Shown: positions 7,933 through 16,669, counted from the first letter of the stretch. The stretch is DNA of 20,282 bases from JBKQHQ01 sp052148715 (GCA_052148715.1 JBKQHQ010000151.1:1-20282), one strand, 5' to 3'. Program-made: numbers and translations. Notes: generated by a model from the letters alone, not told the origin.

Positions 7933-10557
7933 TCAGGCTCCGCCGGCGAGCGTCTCCTTCACGGCCGCTACCAGCTGCTTGAGCGTGAACGGTTTTGGCA
8001 AGAAGGCAAACTGGCCGCGCTCCGGTAGGTTCTTCTCGAACGCATCCTCGGCATAGCCGGAGACGAAGATGATCTTCAGCTCCGGATCGCGGCGGCGCAA
8101 CTCCTTGAGTAAGGTGGGTCCATCCATCTCCGGCATCACCACGTCGGACACGACGAGGTCGACGCTGCCTTCGCGCTTGTCGAGAAGCTCGATGGCCTCC
8201 ACCCCGTTACCGGCCTGCAAGACCGTGTAGCCGCGGGAGGCGAGACCGCGGGCATTGAGCGCGCGCAAGCCTTCCTCGTCCTCCACCAGGAGAATCGTGC
8301 CCTGGCCGGTGAGATCGGCGGTCGCCGGCCGCGCCGCGTCCTCGGCGGTCGGCCGCGCTACGGCAATGGCCGGAGATTCCGTTGCCGGAAGCTCGACCGG
8401 TCGTGCTTCCTCGACGCTTGGCACATGCCGCTGCAGGAAGATGCGAAAACGCGTGCCTTTGCCGAGCTCGGAATCCACGTAAATGAAGCCGCCCGTCTGC
8501 TTGACGATGCCATACACGGTGGACAGGCCAAGACCCGTACCTTTGCCGACTTCCTTGGTGGTGAAGAACGGCTCGAAGATCCGGTCGATGATCTCGGGCG
8601 GGATGCCGGTGCCGCTGTCGGCGACCTCGACCAGCACGTATTCCGCCGCCGGCATTCCGTTATAGGCAAACTTCGCGCTCTCCTCGGCGCTGACATTGGC
8701 GGTGCGCAAGGTGAGCTTGCCGCCGTTCGGCAGCATCGCGTCGCGGGCATTCACCGCGAGGTTCACGATCACCTGCTCGAACTGCGAAATGTCGACCTTG
8801 ACCGGCCACAGGTCGCGTCCATGCACGAAGTTGAGCGCCACCTTCTCGCCGATCAGCCGGCGCAGCAACATGTTTAGATCGGAGAGCGCCTCGCGCAGGT
8901 CGAGCACTTGCGGACGCAAGGTCTGCCGGCGAGAGAAGGCGACCAAATGCCGAACCAGACTCGCCGCGCGATTGGCGTTCTGCTTGATCTGGATGATGTC
9001 TTGAAACGACGGGTCGGTCGGCTTGTGCGCATTGAGCAAAAAATCGTTCGCCAATATGATGCCGTTAAGCACATTGTTGAGGTCGTGCGCGATGCCGGCG
9101 GCTAGTTGCCCAACCGCCTCCATCTTTTGCGACTGCGCAAATTGGGTCTCGAGCGTGCGCTGCTCGGTCGTCTCGAGCGCATAGACAATCGCCGCCTCTC
9201 CGTCGCGCTCCTCCTCCTCCACCGCGGAGACGTAGAAATTCGCCCACCGCTCGCGCTTGGCGGCGACCGCCGCGTCATCGGCGAGCGCCGCATCAACGGG
9301 CGCGATGTCCCCCTTCCCTTCGGCCGCCTTGGCGATCGCGGCTTCGAGCGCCTGGCGGTCGCGCTCGGCGACGACCGACAGAATCGAATGGCCGTCGGCG
9401 GTGCCCTCGCGCTTGAGCACGTCGGCGAACAGGCGCGCGAACAAGGCATTGGTGCGGGCGATCTTGCCGGCCTTGTCGACGGTCGCAATCGCCATCGGCG
9501 TATTGTGAAAGAAGCGCATGAAGCGCACTTCCGCCGCCCGCTGCGGATCGCTGCCCTCGTTGCGGGCACGGTTGAGCACGAGGGTGCGCGACGGCCCGGC
9601 CATACCGTCGGCGCCGAATGCCACCTTGTGCAGCAGCCGGACCGGGACGGTGTGTCCGCTGCGGGTTTTCAGATCGAGGTCGAGGGTCTCGGTCTTCACC
9701 TCGGATGGCGCCGCCACCATCGTGGTCAAGAGCGCGGCGCCGCTGCCGGCGACGATGTCGCTGAGCCGCAGCCCCCCCGAGCCGACCTGGGCGAGATCAT
9801 GATCGAGCCAATTGGCCAGCGTCGCGTTGAGGTAAACAATCTCACCGTTGGCGTCGACCGAGAAGAAGCCGGCCGGCGCGTGGTCGAGATAGTCGATCGC
9901 GTGCTGCAGCTCCTGAAAAATGTTCTCCTGGCGCTCGCGTTCACGCGTCACGTCGGCGATCGACCAGACGGTGAGACGCGCGTCCGGCTTGCTGTCCCCG
10001 AGCGGCCGCACGCGCAGTCGCAGCCAACGGCCCGGCTCGCCCTTGAGGCCGGCGACGCGCACCTCTTCCTGCAAGCGGCGGCCCTCGCGCGCCGCCTTCA
10101 GCAACCGATAAACCGCCTCGGAGACGTCCGGATCGCCGATGAATACCCGCTCGATCGGCCGCACGTCGTAGGCGTCGGCCGCATCGACGAGATGCAGGTA
10201 GGCGTTGTTGGCATAGACCACGCGGCCGCTCGCGTCGGTCATGACGATGCCGTCGAATGCGCCGTCGACGATGCCGCGGATCAGCGGATTACCGCCGCCC
10301 TTGCCGAAAATCCGCAGGATGCCGGTCGCGAAGGCGAACAGCGAGAACACCCCGACGGTCGCCAGAGCCGCAAGGAGCGCAATGATGTAGGGCTCGGCCC
10401 GGCCGCGATCGATGAACAGGAGCATGACCGCGGCGCCGACGAGAACAAGCGCGACCAGCAGCACGAAGCCAATGCTGCCGCGCGGGGTCGCCTCGCTGCG
10501 ATCGAGCGTGATCCGCCTCTCGCTCAGCCGCCTGTCGCTCAGCTCCTGCGTTGCCAT
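7933..10557 (-). CDS. cckA: Cell-cycle hybrid histidine kinase CckA
   Basis: CckA is a membrane hybrid kinase/phosphatase that feeds phosphate through ChpT to the master regulator CtrA in alphaproteobacteria. The 874-residue product has two N-terminal membrane helices (about 28-50 and 58-85), then three PAS-like sensor segments (roughly 95-205, 215-330, 345-465). The kinase core has an H box with His491 in AAGIAHDLNN, an N box NLAVNARDAM, then DSGTGIPPE, FEPFFTTKEVGKGTGLGLS. The receiver domain has phospho-acceptor Asp805 in VVSDVVMPEMDG and Lys855 in FLPKPF. The KQNANRAASLVR segment is typical of CckA. An in-frame TTG 81 bases upstream is possible but less likely than the ATG at 10557. The three-PAS size is larger than Caulobacter CckA. 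HDLNN replaces the usual HDFNN. Confidence 0.9.
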   Translation of the reverse strand: MATQELSDRRLSERRITLDRSEATPRGSIGFVLLVALVLVGAAVMLLFIDRGRAEPYIIALLAALATVGVFSLFAFATGILRIFGKGGGNPLIRGIVDGAFDGIVMTDASGRVVYANNAYLHLVDAADAYDVRPIERVFIGDPDVSEAVYRLLKAAREGRRLQEEVRVAGLKGEPGRWLRLRVRPLGDSKPDARLTVWSIADVTRERERQENIFQELQHAIDYLDHAPAGFFSVDANGEIVYLNATLANWLDHDLAQVGSGGLRLSDIVAGSGAALLTTMVAAPSEVKTETLDLDLKTRSGHTVPVRLLHKVAFGADGMAGPSRTLVLNRARNEGSDPQRAAEVRFMRFFHNTPMAIATVDKAGKIARTNALFARLFADVLKREGTADGHSILSVVAERDRQALEAAIAKAAEGKGDIAPVDAALADDAAVAAKRERWANFYVSAVEEEERDGEAAIVYALETTEQRTLETQFAQSQKMEAVGQLAAGIAHDLNNVLNGIILANDFLLNAHKPTDPSFQDIIQIKQNANRAASLVRHLVAFSRRQTLRPQVLDLREALSDLNMLLRRLIGEKVALNFVHGRDLWPVKVDISQFEQVIVNLAVNARDAMLPNGGKLTLRTANVSAEESAKFAYNGMPAAEYVLVEVADSGTGIPPEIIDRIFEPFFTTKEVGKGTGLGLSTVYGIVKQTGGFIYVDSELGKGTRFRIFLQRHVPSVEEARPVELPATESPAIAVARPTAEDAARPATADLTGQGTILLVEDEEGLRALNARGLASRGYTVLQAGNGVEAIELLDKREGSVDLVVSDVVMPEMDGPTLLKELRRRDPELKIIFVSGYAEDAFEKNLPERGQFAFLPKPFTLKQLVAAVKETLAGGA

Positions 10558-11126
10558 GTTCGGCTTGAGCCTTCGTCTCCCCGACTCTGCGCGGCGCACC
10601 GTGCGCCCTTCGTGCCCCAGCAAGGCCACATTGTGCAAGAGGGGCGCAGTGATTCATCCCCGCTCCGGTCCAACGCGCCGGCGAGGCCCGCTGTAAAAAC
10701 AGCGAAAAAACAGCGGGGAGCACAGGATTAGGTGTTTTTCCTGATAGAACGGTCCCGCGGCGATGTTGTGATTCGCATGTAACCCCGGTCTGTGATTATA
10801 GGTTCCGGGCCCGCGAGCTTCGCTCGCGTCCCGGAATGACGGCGTGGTACATGCGGGACATCCGACTACCGCATGTTCCGCTTAACGTCCCTCCCCACAT
10901 GATGGTCAACCTGCGCGGACTTCCCGGCCATTCGCGTCTTTCCGGCGTCGCGCCGACCCGGTTGAGCCTCGACGAAATCCGAATGAATCGCAAGCAAATC
11001 CTCATTCGTTCGATCGATCGATACCGGCATCAATTCTCTCCCGAAGCAAGACTGCAGCGCCCTCTGGACCAACCCTTGGACGGTGCAGAGCTCGCCCGCG
11101 CAAACGCTCGCTGCTAAGGACGCGGT
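10558..11126. other. Gene-poor region between cckA and the phosphatase gene
   Basis: This region of about 570 bp has no credible gene. It contains the small perfect hairpin CGCTGT-AAAA-ACAGCG at 10689-10704 with an A tract after it, about 130 nt upstream of the cckA start, and the composite palindromic repeat at 10781-10841. Both strands have open stretches (10836-11117 plus; 10866-11270 minus), but neither has a ribosome site or recognisable domain, and the second runs across the phosphatase gene. Confidence 0.55.
10781..10841. repeat. Composite palindromic intergenic repeat (REP-like)
   Basis: TTCCGGG (10803-10809) pairs with CCCGGAA (10830-10836), and CGCGAGC (10812-10818) with GCTCGCG (10822-10828), around a TTC loop; a two-base against one-base bulge separates the stems. 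It ends in AATGAC, as does the element at the left end of the window. A preceding CCGGTCTGTGATTATAGG segment probably belongs to the same unit. The type is common between genes in Bradyrhizobium-like genomes. No associated transposase is in the window. Confidence 0.72.
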
Positions 11127-11738
11127 ATGACGATTTTGCTCGTGCGTCATGGTGAGACTGCCGGCAACGCATCGCGCATTCTGCAGCGTGCCGAGGTGCC
11201 GCTCAACGAACGCGGGCTCCGTCAGGCGGAAAAGCTCGCGCAGCGCTTGCTCGATCATGGCTTCGTTCACATCATATGCAGCGATTTGTTACGCGCGCGT
11301 ATGACGGCGGCTCCGCTCGCGGCTCGCTCTGGAATTGCGATCGAGGAGACTCCGCTGCTACAGGAGCGTAACTTTGGCGATCTGCGCGGCGTGCCGTATG
11401 CTGATTTGACGCAAAATCCATTTGCACCTGACTTTGCGCCGCCCAACGGCGAAGACTGGCCGACATTTCACGCGCGCGTCGCCGATGCTTTCGACTTCAT
11501 CGTGAGCCGACGCCGGAGTGTGAACGGCACGCTGGTGGTCGTCACGCACGGTTTAGTCTGCCGCGCGCTCGTCGAACGACATGCGCTGCTGCCTGACGGC
11601 GTCGTTGCTCCGGAGCGCTTCGACAATACGAGCGTAACCGTGCTGCATGAAGATGCGCCACACGCGGTCAGCTTGGTCAACTGCACCCGACATCTTATGA
11701 CGGCACTCGACGCCGACCGCGACGGCGGCCCGGCCTAG
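11127..11738 (+). CDS. Histidine phosphatase family protein
   Basis: The 203-residue cytoplasmic protein belongs to the phosphoglycerate-mutase-like histidine phosphatases. The catalytic His8 lies in LLVRHGETAGN; the acidic residue is in LQERNFGDLRG; the second histidine is in VVVTHGLVCRALV. The segment IICSDLLRARMTAAPLA matches the S-x-L-x-R-A family signature with the phosphate-binding arginine. AAGGA about six bases before ATG supports the start. The family acts on small phosphorylated metabolites or proteins; this sequence does not tell the substrate, and I would not name it cobC or gpmB. It is monocistronic, with 156 bp to the next gene's start. Confidence 0.88.
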   Translation: MTILLVRHGETAGNASRILQRAEVPLNERGLRQAEKLAQRLLDHGFVHIICSDLLRARMTAAPLAARSGIAIEETPLLQERNFGDLRGVPYADLTQNPFAPDFAPPNGEDWPTFHARVADAFDFIVSRRRSVNGTLVVVTHGLVCRALVERHALLPDGVVAPERFDNTSVTVLHEDAPHAVSLVNCTRHLMTALDADRDGGPA

Positions 11739-11894
11739 CCAAAGCCGACACGCGCTCACGCCTGCCGACCCCGCGCGGCGAGGGTTAGGGCGTACGCGTC
11801 CACCCGGCCGGAAGCCAACGTCGAGGGACCACTTTCGCACATGCCCGCAGCCGGATACATTCGCGGGAGCTTCGATCGCTCAGCGGGGAGCATC

Positions 11895-12863
11895 ATGAGA
11901 TCAATTGGTCGTGCAGTGATTGGGGCATTCCTCGTCTTGGCGACTATTCCTGCCAATGCACAAACGAATTATCCGGAACGAAATATTCGGATGCTGTTTG
12001 GATTTGCGCCCGGCGTCGATACTGTAGCCCGGCTGTTGGCCGACAAGCTTGGCGACGCTCTTGGAAAGCCGGTCATCGTCGAGAACGTGATGGGCGCAAG
12101 CGGCAACATCGCTGCGGATCGCGTCGCAAAGGCCGCTCCCGACGGCTACACCGTTGGAATGTTGCCCGCCGCCAACATCGTGGTCAACGGCAGCCTCTAC
12201 AAAAAGCTGCCGTATGACCCGGCGAAAGATTTGGCTCCAGTGACGCAAGTGTACGGGTATCCAAATGTGTTGGTGGTCAATAACGACCTACCGGTGAGAA
12301 GTGTCCAAGAACTTGTGGCCCTGGCGCGCGCGTCGCCGGGCAAGCTGACGTTTGGACATGCGGGCCTCGGCACCTCGTTGCACCTCGCGGGCGAGATTTT
12401 CAAATCCATGGCGCGGATCGACATTCAGGACGTGCCTTACCGCGGCTCGTCGCTCATCGCCACCGACCTGATGGGCGGTCGGATCACGATGAGTTTTATC
12501 CCCCCGACAGCCACTCTGTCACTGATACGGGAGGGAAGGATCCGCGCCCTCGCGGTAACATCCCTGCAGCGTGCGGCGTTCGTCGCCGACGTTCCAACCA
12601 TGGACGAGTCCGGGTTCCGCGGCTTTGACGTGACGGCATGGTTCGGCCTATTCGTACCGGCCGGAACTCCCGCCGCTATAATCGAAAAGCTGCACCGAGA
12701 GACGGTGAAGATCATGGCGTTGCCGGATGTGCACGACAAGCTTCACGCAATCGGCATTTTGCCGCTCGGGAACACACCGACGGAGTTCGCTGATGTGATC
12801 AAAACAGAGACGCCTTATTGGGCGCATGTGATCAAGGACGCGGGGATAAGGCCGATCGAATAA
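11895..12863 (+). CDS. TctC/Bug-family periplasmic binding protein
   Basis: This encodes a 322-residue exported solute-binding protein of the tripartite tricarboxylate transporter (Bug) family. The signal peptide is residues 1-23 (RAVIGAFLVLATIPANAQT, cut after ANA). The body starts with the usual YPERNIRMLFGFAPGVDTVARLLA. Then come the family blocks GKPVIVENVMGASGNIAADRVAKAAPDG, LPYDPAKDLAPVTQV and VPYRGSSLIATDLMGG. Such proteins bind carboxylates or amides in the periplasm; the ligand is unknown here. No membrane partners (tctA, tctB) are in the window, as is common for this family. GGGGAG four bases before ATG 11895 supports the start over an upstream ATG at 11841. The convergent amidohydrolase might supply or use its ligand; that link is only positional. 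Codon use seems less GC-biased than in neighbours. Confidence 0.88.
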   Translation: MRSIGRAVIGAFLVLATIPANAQTNYPERNIRMLFGFAPGVDTVARLLADKLGDALGKPVIVENVMGASGNIAADRVAKAAPDGYTVGMLPAANIVVNGSLYKKLPYDPAKDLAPVTQVYGYPNVLVVNNDLPVRSVQELVALARASPGKLTFGHAGLGTSLHLAGEIFKSMARIDIQDVPYRGSSLIATDLMGGRITMSFIPPTATLSLIREGRIRALAVTSLQRAAFVADVPTMDESGFRGFDVTAWFGLFVPAGTPAAIIEKLHRETVKIMALPDVHDKLHAIGILPLGNTPTEFADVIKTETPYWAHVIKDAGIRPIE

Positions 12864-13080
12864 ACTCACGTTGCGCAGGGCGTCATTGCTGCGGGCGCGC
12901 TACGGCTTATTAGCCACGGCTATTTTTCGGGCAGCGAACGACAGGCGCGCCCTCCGCCGCGTCTTGCGGGGTCTAATATGCCCTTGTGAGATTGAGCGCG
13001 ATCTCCGCTGTTGTCAGGCGCGGTCCTTGAGGAGTTCTTCTCCTTCATGCGATCGAACTCGCCGTCCGTGTCGCGAGCAG
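12864..13080. other. Convergent intergenic region with a weak hairpin
   Basis: These 217 bp lie between two converging genes. A short hairpin TAGC-CACG-GCTA at 12911-12922 runs into TTTTT on the plus strand and may serve as a weak terminator for the binding-protein gene. I see no other structure. Confidence 0.4.
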
Positions 13081-14268
13081 CTAAGCACTCTGCACCCGCT
13101 TGCCCGCGAGCACTGTCGCGGCCGGGAACAACCGTTGGCGCCCCGTGCGGATGCCTTTGTAGTTGTCGAGGAACTCAAATGTCCCTTCCCGCAGTTCCAT
13201 GATCGCCACGTCGGCCGGTGCACCCACGTTGAGCGTGCCTCGGTCGTCGAAAGATGGGAATACGCGCGCCGCGTTGACGGTCGCACACCCGATTATCTGA
13301 CCGAGCGGCATCCCGAACATGATGAACTTCGACATGACGTTGGGGAAATCGACGACGCCGGTCGTCTTCGACATGACATTCCAGTCGGTGGAGAGAGTAT
13401 CGGGCCAGAAGCCTTGGCCCGTTGCGCGTTCCACGGTAGCCCAGTCGAAGTGATCGGTGACCCCGTTGCCGAAGTCGAAAATAACGCCGCGGCGGCGCGC
13501 GGCCGTCACGTCTGGGAACAGTCGACCTTGGTCGTCGAGGATGCCGTTCGGCGCCGGCGCGTACATGTGGGTGACGATGTCGCCGCGCTTGAGCAGCGGC
13601 AGGATAGCGCGCATCGGCGAGAACGATTGGCCGATGTGGATCATCACCGGTAGATTGAAGGAAGCGGCAGCCTCCTGCGCGCGCCGCAGCGCCTCGAGAT
13701 CGTTGGCGCCGGCGACGTTTTCAGATAGGCGCGCCTTGACCCCAACGACGACATCGCGATGACGTACGATCGCCCCTTGCGCCAAAGCCACGTTGGCGCG
13801 GTCGATGTCGTGCAACTCGCCGCCGGGAGTGACGACGCCGGTGCGTGCAATGTTCACCAGGACGCGGCCGATTTGCGGCGCTCCCCGTGCGACGGCGGCT
13901 ATCTGATCGATGTTGTCCGCTCCGCCAGATCCGGCATCGACCCAACCGGTCACGCCGTCCTTCAGGGCCAACGGCGGCCCTTCCTTGCTGCGGCCGGCAT
14001 GCGTGTGGATGTCGATTAGGCCCGGGGTGACGATCTTGCCGCGCGCATCGACGGTTTCGGCGGCGGCGCCCGGGATGTTGCTTTCGACCGCCACGATCTT
14101 GCCGGCGGCGATTGCCACGTCGCGGACCGCGTCGAGCCCTACCGAGGGGTCGATGACCCGCCCACCCTTGATCACCAGGTCGTAGGTTGCCGCGAGGGCC
14201 CTCGGAACCCGGGAGAACAGCGCGGCACCGGCGGCTCCCGCACCGATAAACTGGCGTCGGTTCATCAT
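13081..14268 (-). CDS. Exported amidohydrolase/deacetylase-family metallohydrolase
   Basis: The 395-residue product is an amidohydrolase-superfamily TIM-barrel hydrolase. Visible metal ligands are His88 and His90 in LIDIHTHAG, bridging Lys178 in VVVGVKARLS, His211 in VMIHIGQS, His234 in VTHMYAP and Asp295 in STDWN. This layout fits the amidohydrolase/deacetylase group related to dihydroorotases; an Agrobacterium relative (Atu3266) is described as an acetyl-(R)-mandelate deacetylase, but I cannot assign a substrate here. Unusually, the N-terminus MNRRQFIGAGAAGAALFSRVPRALA has a twin-arginine export signal, so the metallated enzyme should be folded in the cytoplasm and sent to the periplasm. 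The start is the first of two adjacent ATGs (14268), with GGAAA eight bases before. An in-frame upstream stretch to 14367 would destroy the signal peptide and is rejected. Confidence 0.83.
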   Translation of the reverse strand: MMNRRQFIGAGAAGAALFSRVPRALAATYDLVIKGGRVIDPSVGLDAVRDVAIAAGKIVAVESNIPGAAAETVDARGKIVTPGLIDIHTHAGRSKEGPPLALKDGVTGWVDAGSGGADNIDQIAAVARGAPQIGRVLVNIARTGVVTPGGELHDIDRANVALAQGAIVRHRDVVVGVKARLSENVAGANDLEALRRAQEAAASFNLPVMIHIGQSFSPMRAILPLLKRGDIVTHMYAPAPNGILDDQGRLFPDVTAARRRGVIFDFGNGVTDHFDWATVERATGQGFWPDTLSTDWNVMSKTTGVVDFPNVMSKFIMFGMPLGQIIGCATVNAARVFPSFDDRGTLNVGAPADVAIMELREGTFEFLDNYKGIRTGRQRLFPAATVLAGKRVQSA

Positions 14269-14377
14269 GGCCGTTTTCCAGTTGGTTAGCGCCGTCGTTC
14301 GGCAGCGGTCGCGCGTCGCGCCCGTGCTTCCCAGCACCGGTTTGCCGCAGGAAATGCGACCAACCATGAAGAAATTA

Positions 14378-14413
14378 GAGCGCCTCCCGATTCAACGTAA
14401 TCGGGAGGCGCTC
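14378..14413 (-). terminator. katG terminator, 15-bp perfect stem
   Basis: GAGCGCCTCCCGATT (14378-14392) and its exact reverse complement (14399-14413) enclose a 6-base loop, about 30 nt after the katG stop codon. On the minus strand the stem is followed by TAATTTCTTC, a U-rich tail as expected for intrinsic termination. It also separates katG from the amidohydrolase gene. Confidence 0.85.
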
Positions 14414-14443
14414 CGCAAGCCACCGAAAACCCTTCCGCCGAGA

Positions 14444-16612
14444 TCAGGCGAGATCGAAGCGGTCCAGGTTCATCACCTTGGTCCACGCCGCCACGAAGTC
14501 TTTCACAAACTTCTCCTTCGAGTCCGCGCACGCATAGACTTCCGCAAGCGCCCGCAGCTGCGAGTGCGAGCCGAAGATCAGGTCGACGCGGGTGCCGGTC
14601 CACTTGGCCTCGTTGGTCTTGCGGTCGCGCCCCTCGTACACGCCTTCAGAGCCGGCGGACGGCTGCCATTGCGTGCGCATGTCGAGCAGGTTGACGAAGA
14701 AGTCGTTCGTCAGCGTCTCGGACCACTTGGTGAAGACGCCGTGCTTCGACTGCCCGGCGTTCGCGCCGAGGACGCGCAGGCCGCCGACGAGAACCGTCAT
14801 CTCGGGCGCCGTCAGGGTCAGCAATTGCGCTCGATCCACCAGGGCCTCCTCAGGCGCCATGAACTGCTTGCCGCGGAGATAGTTGCGGAAACCGTCAGCG
14901 ACCGGTTCGAGCGGCGCGAAGGATTCGACGTCGGTTTGCTGCTGCGACGCGTCCGTGCGCCCCGGCGCGAATGGAACCTTCACGTCGTGCCCGGCGCCCT
15001 TCGCGGCTTTCTCGATCGCCGCGCAGCCGCCGAGAACGATCAGGTCGGCGAGCGAAACTTTCTTGCCGCCGGACTGCGAAGCGTTGAACTCTTTTTGGAT
15101 CGTTTCGAGTTTCTGCAGCACCTTCGCCAGCTGAGCCGGCTGGTTGACGTCCCAGTCCTTTTGCGGGGCAAGACGAATGCGCGCGCCGTTCGCTCCACCG
15201 CGCTTGTCGGAGCCGCGGAACGACGCCGCCGACGCCCAAGCCGTCGAGACCAGCTGGGAAACGGACAGGCCCGACGCGAGGATCTTGGCCTTCAGGGCCG
15301 CCGTGTCCTGCTCCCCGATCAGCGGATGATCCACGGCCGGGATCGGATCCTGCCACGGCAGCGTCTCCTTCGGCACGAGCGGGCCGAGGTAGCGCGCGAT
15401 CGGGCCCATGTCGCGGTGCGTGAGCTTAAACCACGCACGGGCAAACGCGTCCGCGAATTGGTCCGGATGCTGGTAGAAGCGCCTCGAGATCTTCTCGTAT
15501 GCCGGGTCCAACCGCAGCGAGAGGTCCGTGGTCAGCATGGTCGGCACATGTTTCTTCGACTTGTCGTGGGCGTCCGGGATGGTGGCAGCGCCGCCTTTCG
15601 CCTTCCACTGCTGCGCGCCGGCCGGGCTCTTCGTCAGCTCCCATTCGTTGTTGAACAGGTTGTCGAAGAAATGGTTGCTCCACTTCGTCGGCGTCTGCGT
15701 CCAGGTGACTTCCGGGCCGCCGGTGATGGCGTCGGGCCCGGAGCCCGTGCCATGCTTGCTCTTCCAGCCGAGGCCCTGATCCTCGATGAGGGCGCCTTCC
15801 GGCTCCGGGCCGAGCAGTGACGGATCGCCGGCGCCGTGGGTTTTGCCGAAGGTATGGCCGCCGGCAATCAGCGCGACGGTCTCCTCGTCGTTCATCGCCA
15901 TGCGGAAGAACGTTTCGCGGATGTCCTTGGCCGCCGCGATCGGGTCCGGCTTGCCGTTCGGCCCTTCCGGATTCACGTAGATCAGGCCCATCTGCACCGC
16001 GCCGAGCGGATTCTGCAGCTCGCGTTCGCCGCTGTAGCGCTCGTCCCCGAGCCACGTCCCCTCGGGACCCCAGTAGAGCTCTTCGGGCTCCCAGACATCG
16101 GCGCGGCCGCCGCCGAAACCGAAGGTCTTGAAGCCCATCGAGTCGAGGGCGACGTTGCCCGCGAGAATCATAAGGTCGGCCCAGGAGATTTTCCGGCCGT
16201 ATCTCTGCTTGATCGGCCACAGCAGCCGACGAGCCTTGTCGAGATTCGCGTTGTCCGGCCAGCTGTTGAGGGGCGCGAAGCGCTGCTGACCAGCTCCGGC
16301 GCCGCCGCGGCCGTCGTGAATGCGGTAGGTGCCCGCGCTGTGCCAGGCCATTCGAATGAACAGCCCGCCATAGTGGCCAAAGTCGGCCGGCCACCAATCC
16401 TGCGAATCCGTCATCAAGGCATGCAAATCCTTGATCACGGCGTTAAGGTCGAGGCTCTTGAATTCCTTGGCGTAATCGAACGCCTCGCCCATCGGATCGG
16501 ACAGGGCGGAGTGCTGGTGGAGAACCTGAAGGTTCAGCTGGTTCGGCCACCAGTCACGATTCGTGTGTGCGGGGGTCGCGCCCGTGAACGGGCACTTGGT
16601 CTTGTCATCCAT
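14444..16612 (-). CDS. katG: Catalase-peroxidase KatG
   Basis: KatG is a cytoplasmic haem enzyme that removes hydrogen peroxide by catalase and peroxidase activity. The 722-residue product has both halves of the duplicated peroxidase fold. Distal residues Arg87, Trp90 and His91 are in FIRMAWHSAGTYR; proximal His253 is in AGGHTFGKTHG. The Met-Tyr-Trp crosslink needed for catalase activity is intact: Trp90, Tyr212 in GLIYVNPEGP and Met238 in ETFFRMAM. All sit exactly 17 positions before their Mycobacterium tuberculosis counterparts. The position equal to Ser315 there is Gly298 in DAITGGPEV. AGGAGG six bases before ATG 16612 fixes the start; open frame continues upstream to 17353 through oxyR but is not coding. 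It diverges from oxyR, which should activate it on peroxide stress. Confidence 0.96.
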   Translation of the reverse strand: MDDKTKCPFTGATPAHTNRDWWPNQLNLQVLHQHSALSDPMGEAFDYAKEFKSLDLNAVIKDLHALMTDSQDWWPADFGHYGGLFIRMAWHSAGTYRIHDGRGGAGAGQQRFAPLNSWPDNANLDKARRLLWPIKQRYGRKISWADLMILAGNVALDSMGFKTFGFGGGRADVWEPEELYWGPEGTWLGDERYSGERELQNPLGAVQMGLIYVNPEGPNGKPDPIAAAKDIRETFFRMAMNDEETVALIAGGHTFGKTHGAGDPSLLGPEPEGALIEDQGLGWKSKHGTGSGPDAITGGPEVTWTQTPTKWSNHFFDNLFNNEWELTKSPAGAQQWKAKGGAATIPDAHDKSKKHVPTMLTTDLSLRLDPAYEKISRRFYQHPDQFADAFARAWFKLTHRDMGPIARYLGPLVPKETLPWQDPIPAVDHPLIGEQDTAALKAKILASGLSVSQLVSTAWASAASFRGSDKRGGANGARIRLAPQKDWDVNQPAQLAKVLQKLETIQKEFNASQSGGKKVSLADLIVLGGCAAIEKAAKGAGHDVKVPFAPGRTDASQQQTDVESFAPLEPVADGFRNYLRGKQFMAPEEALVDRAQLLTLTAPEMTVLVGGLRVLGANAGQSKHGVFTKWSETLTNDFFVNLLDMRTQWQPSAGSEGVYEGRDRKTNEAKWTGTRVDLIFGSHSQLRALAEVYACADSKEKFVKDFVAAWTKVMNLDRFDLA

Positions 16613-16669
16613 GTTACGCCTCCTGGCTTGATTGCCATCCACCCTGTTCCTTGTTTCTACGCAACGCAA

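Noticed and set aside
7033..8028. 331-codon open frame on the plus strand
   Set aside because: It crosses the Tim44-like gene and the 3' end of cckA on the other strand and has no domain or ribosome site.
9106..10731. 541-codon open frame on the plus strand
   Set aside because: It lies antisense over the cckA kinase gene; its translation is Arg/Glu/Asp-rich and repeats no known domain, as expected for a shadow in GC-rich DNA.
10836..11270. Two possible small genes, plus 10836-11117 and minus 10866-11270
   Set aside because: Neither has a ribosome site or domain; the first starts inside the palindromic repeat and the second runs over the phosphatase gene.
12871..13653. 260-codon open frame on the plus strand
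   Set aside because: Mostly antisense to the amidohydrolase gene; the translation is Arg/His/Glu-rich and lacks known motifs.
11895..14268. A full tripartite tricarboxylate transporter locus
   Set aside because: Only the binding protein is present; no tctA or tctB membrane genes lie in the window.
14267..15820. 517-codon open frame on the plus strand
   Set aside because: It is the antisense shadow of katG, whose reading frame is intact and fully recognisable.
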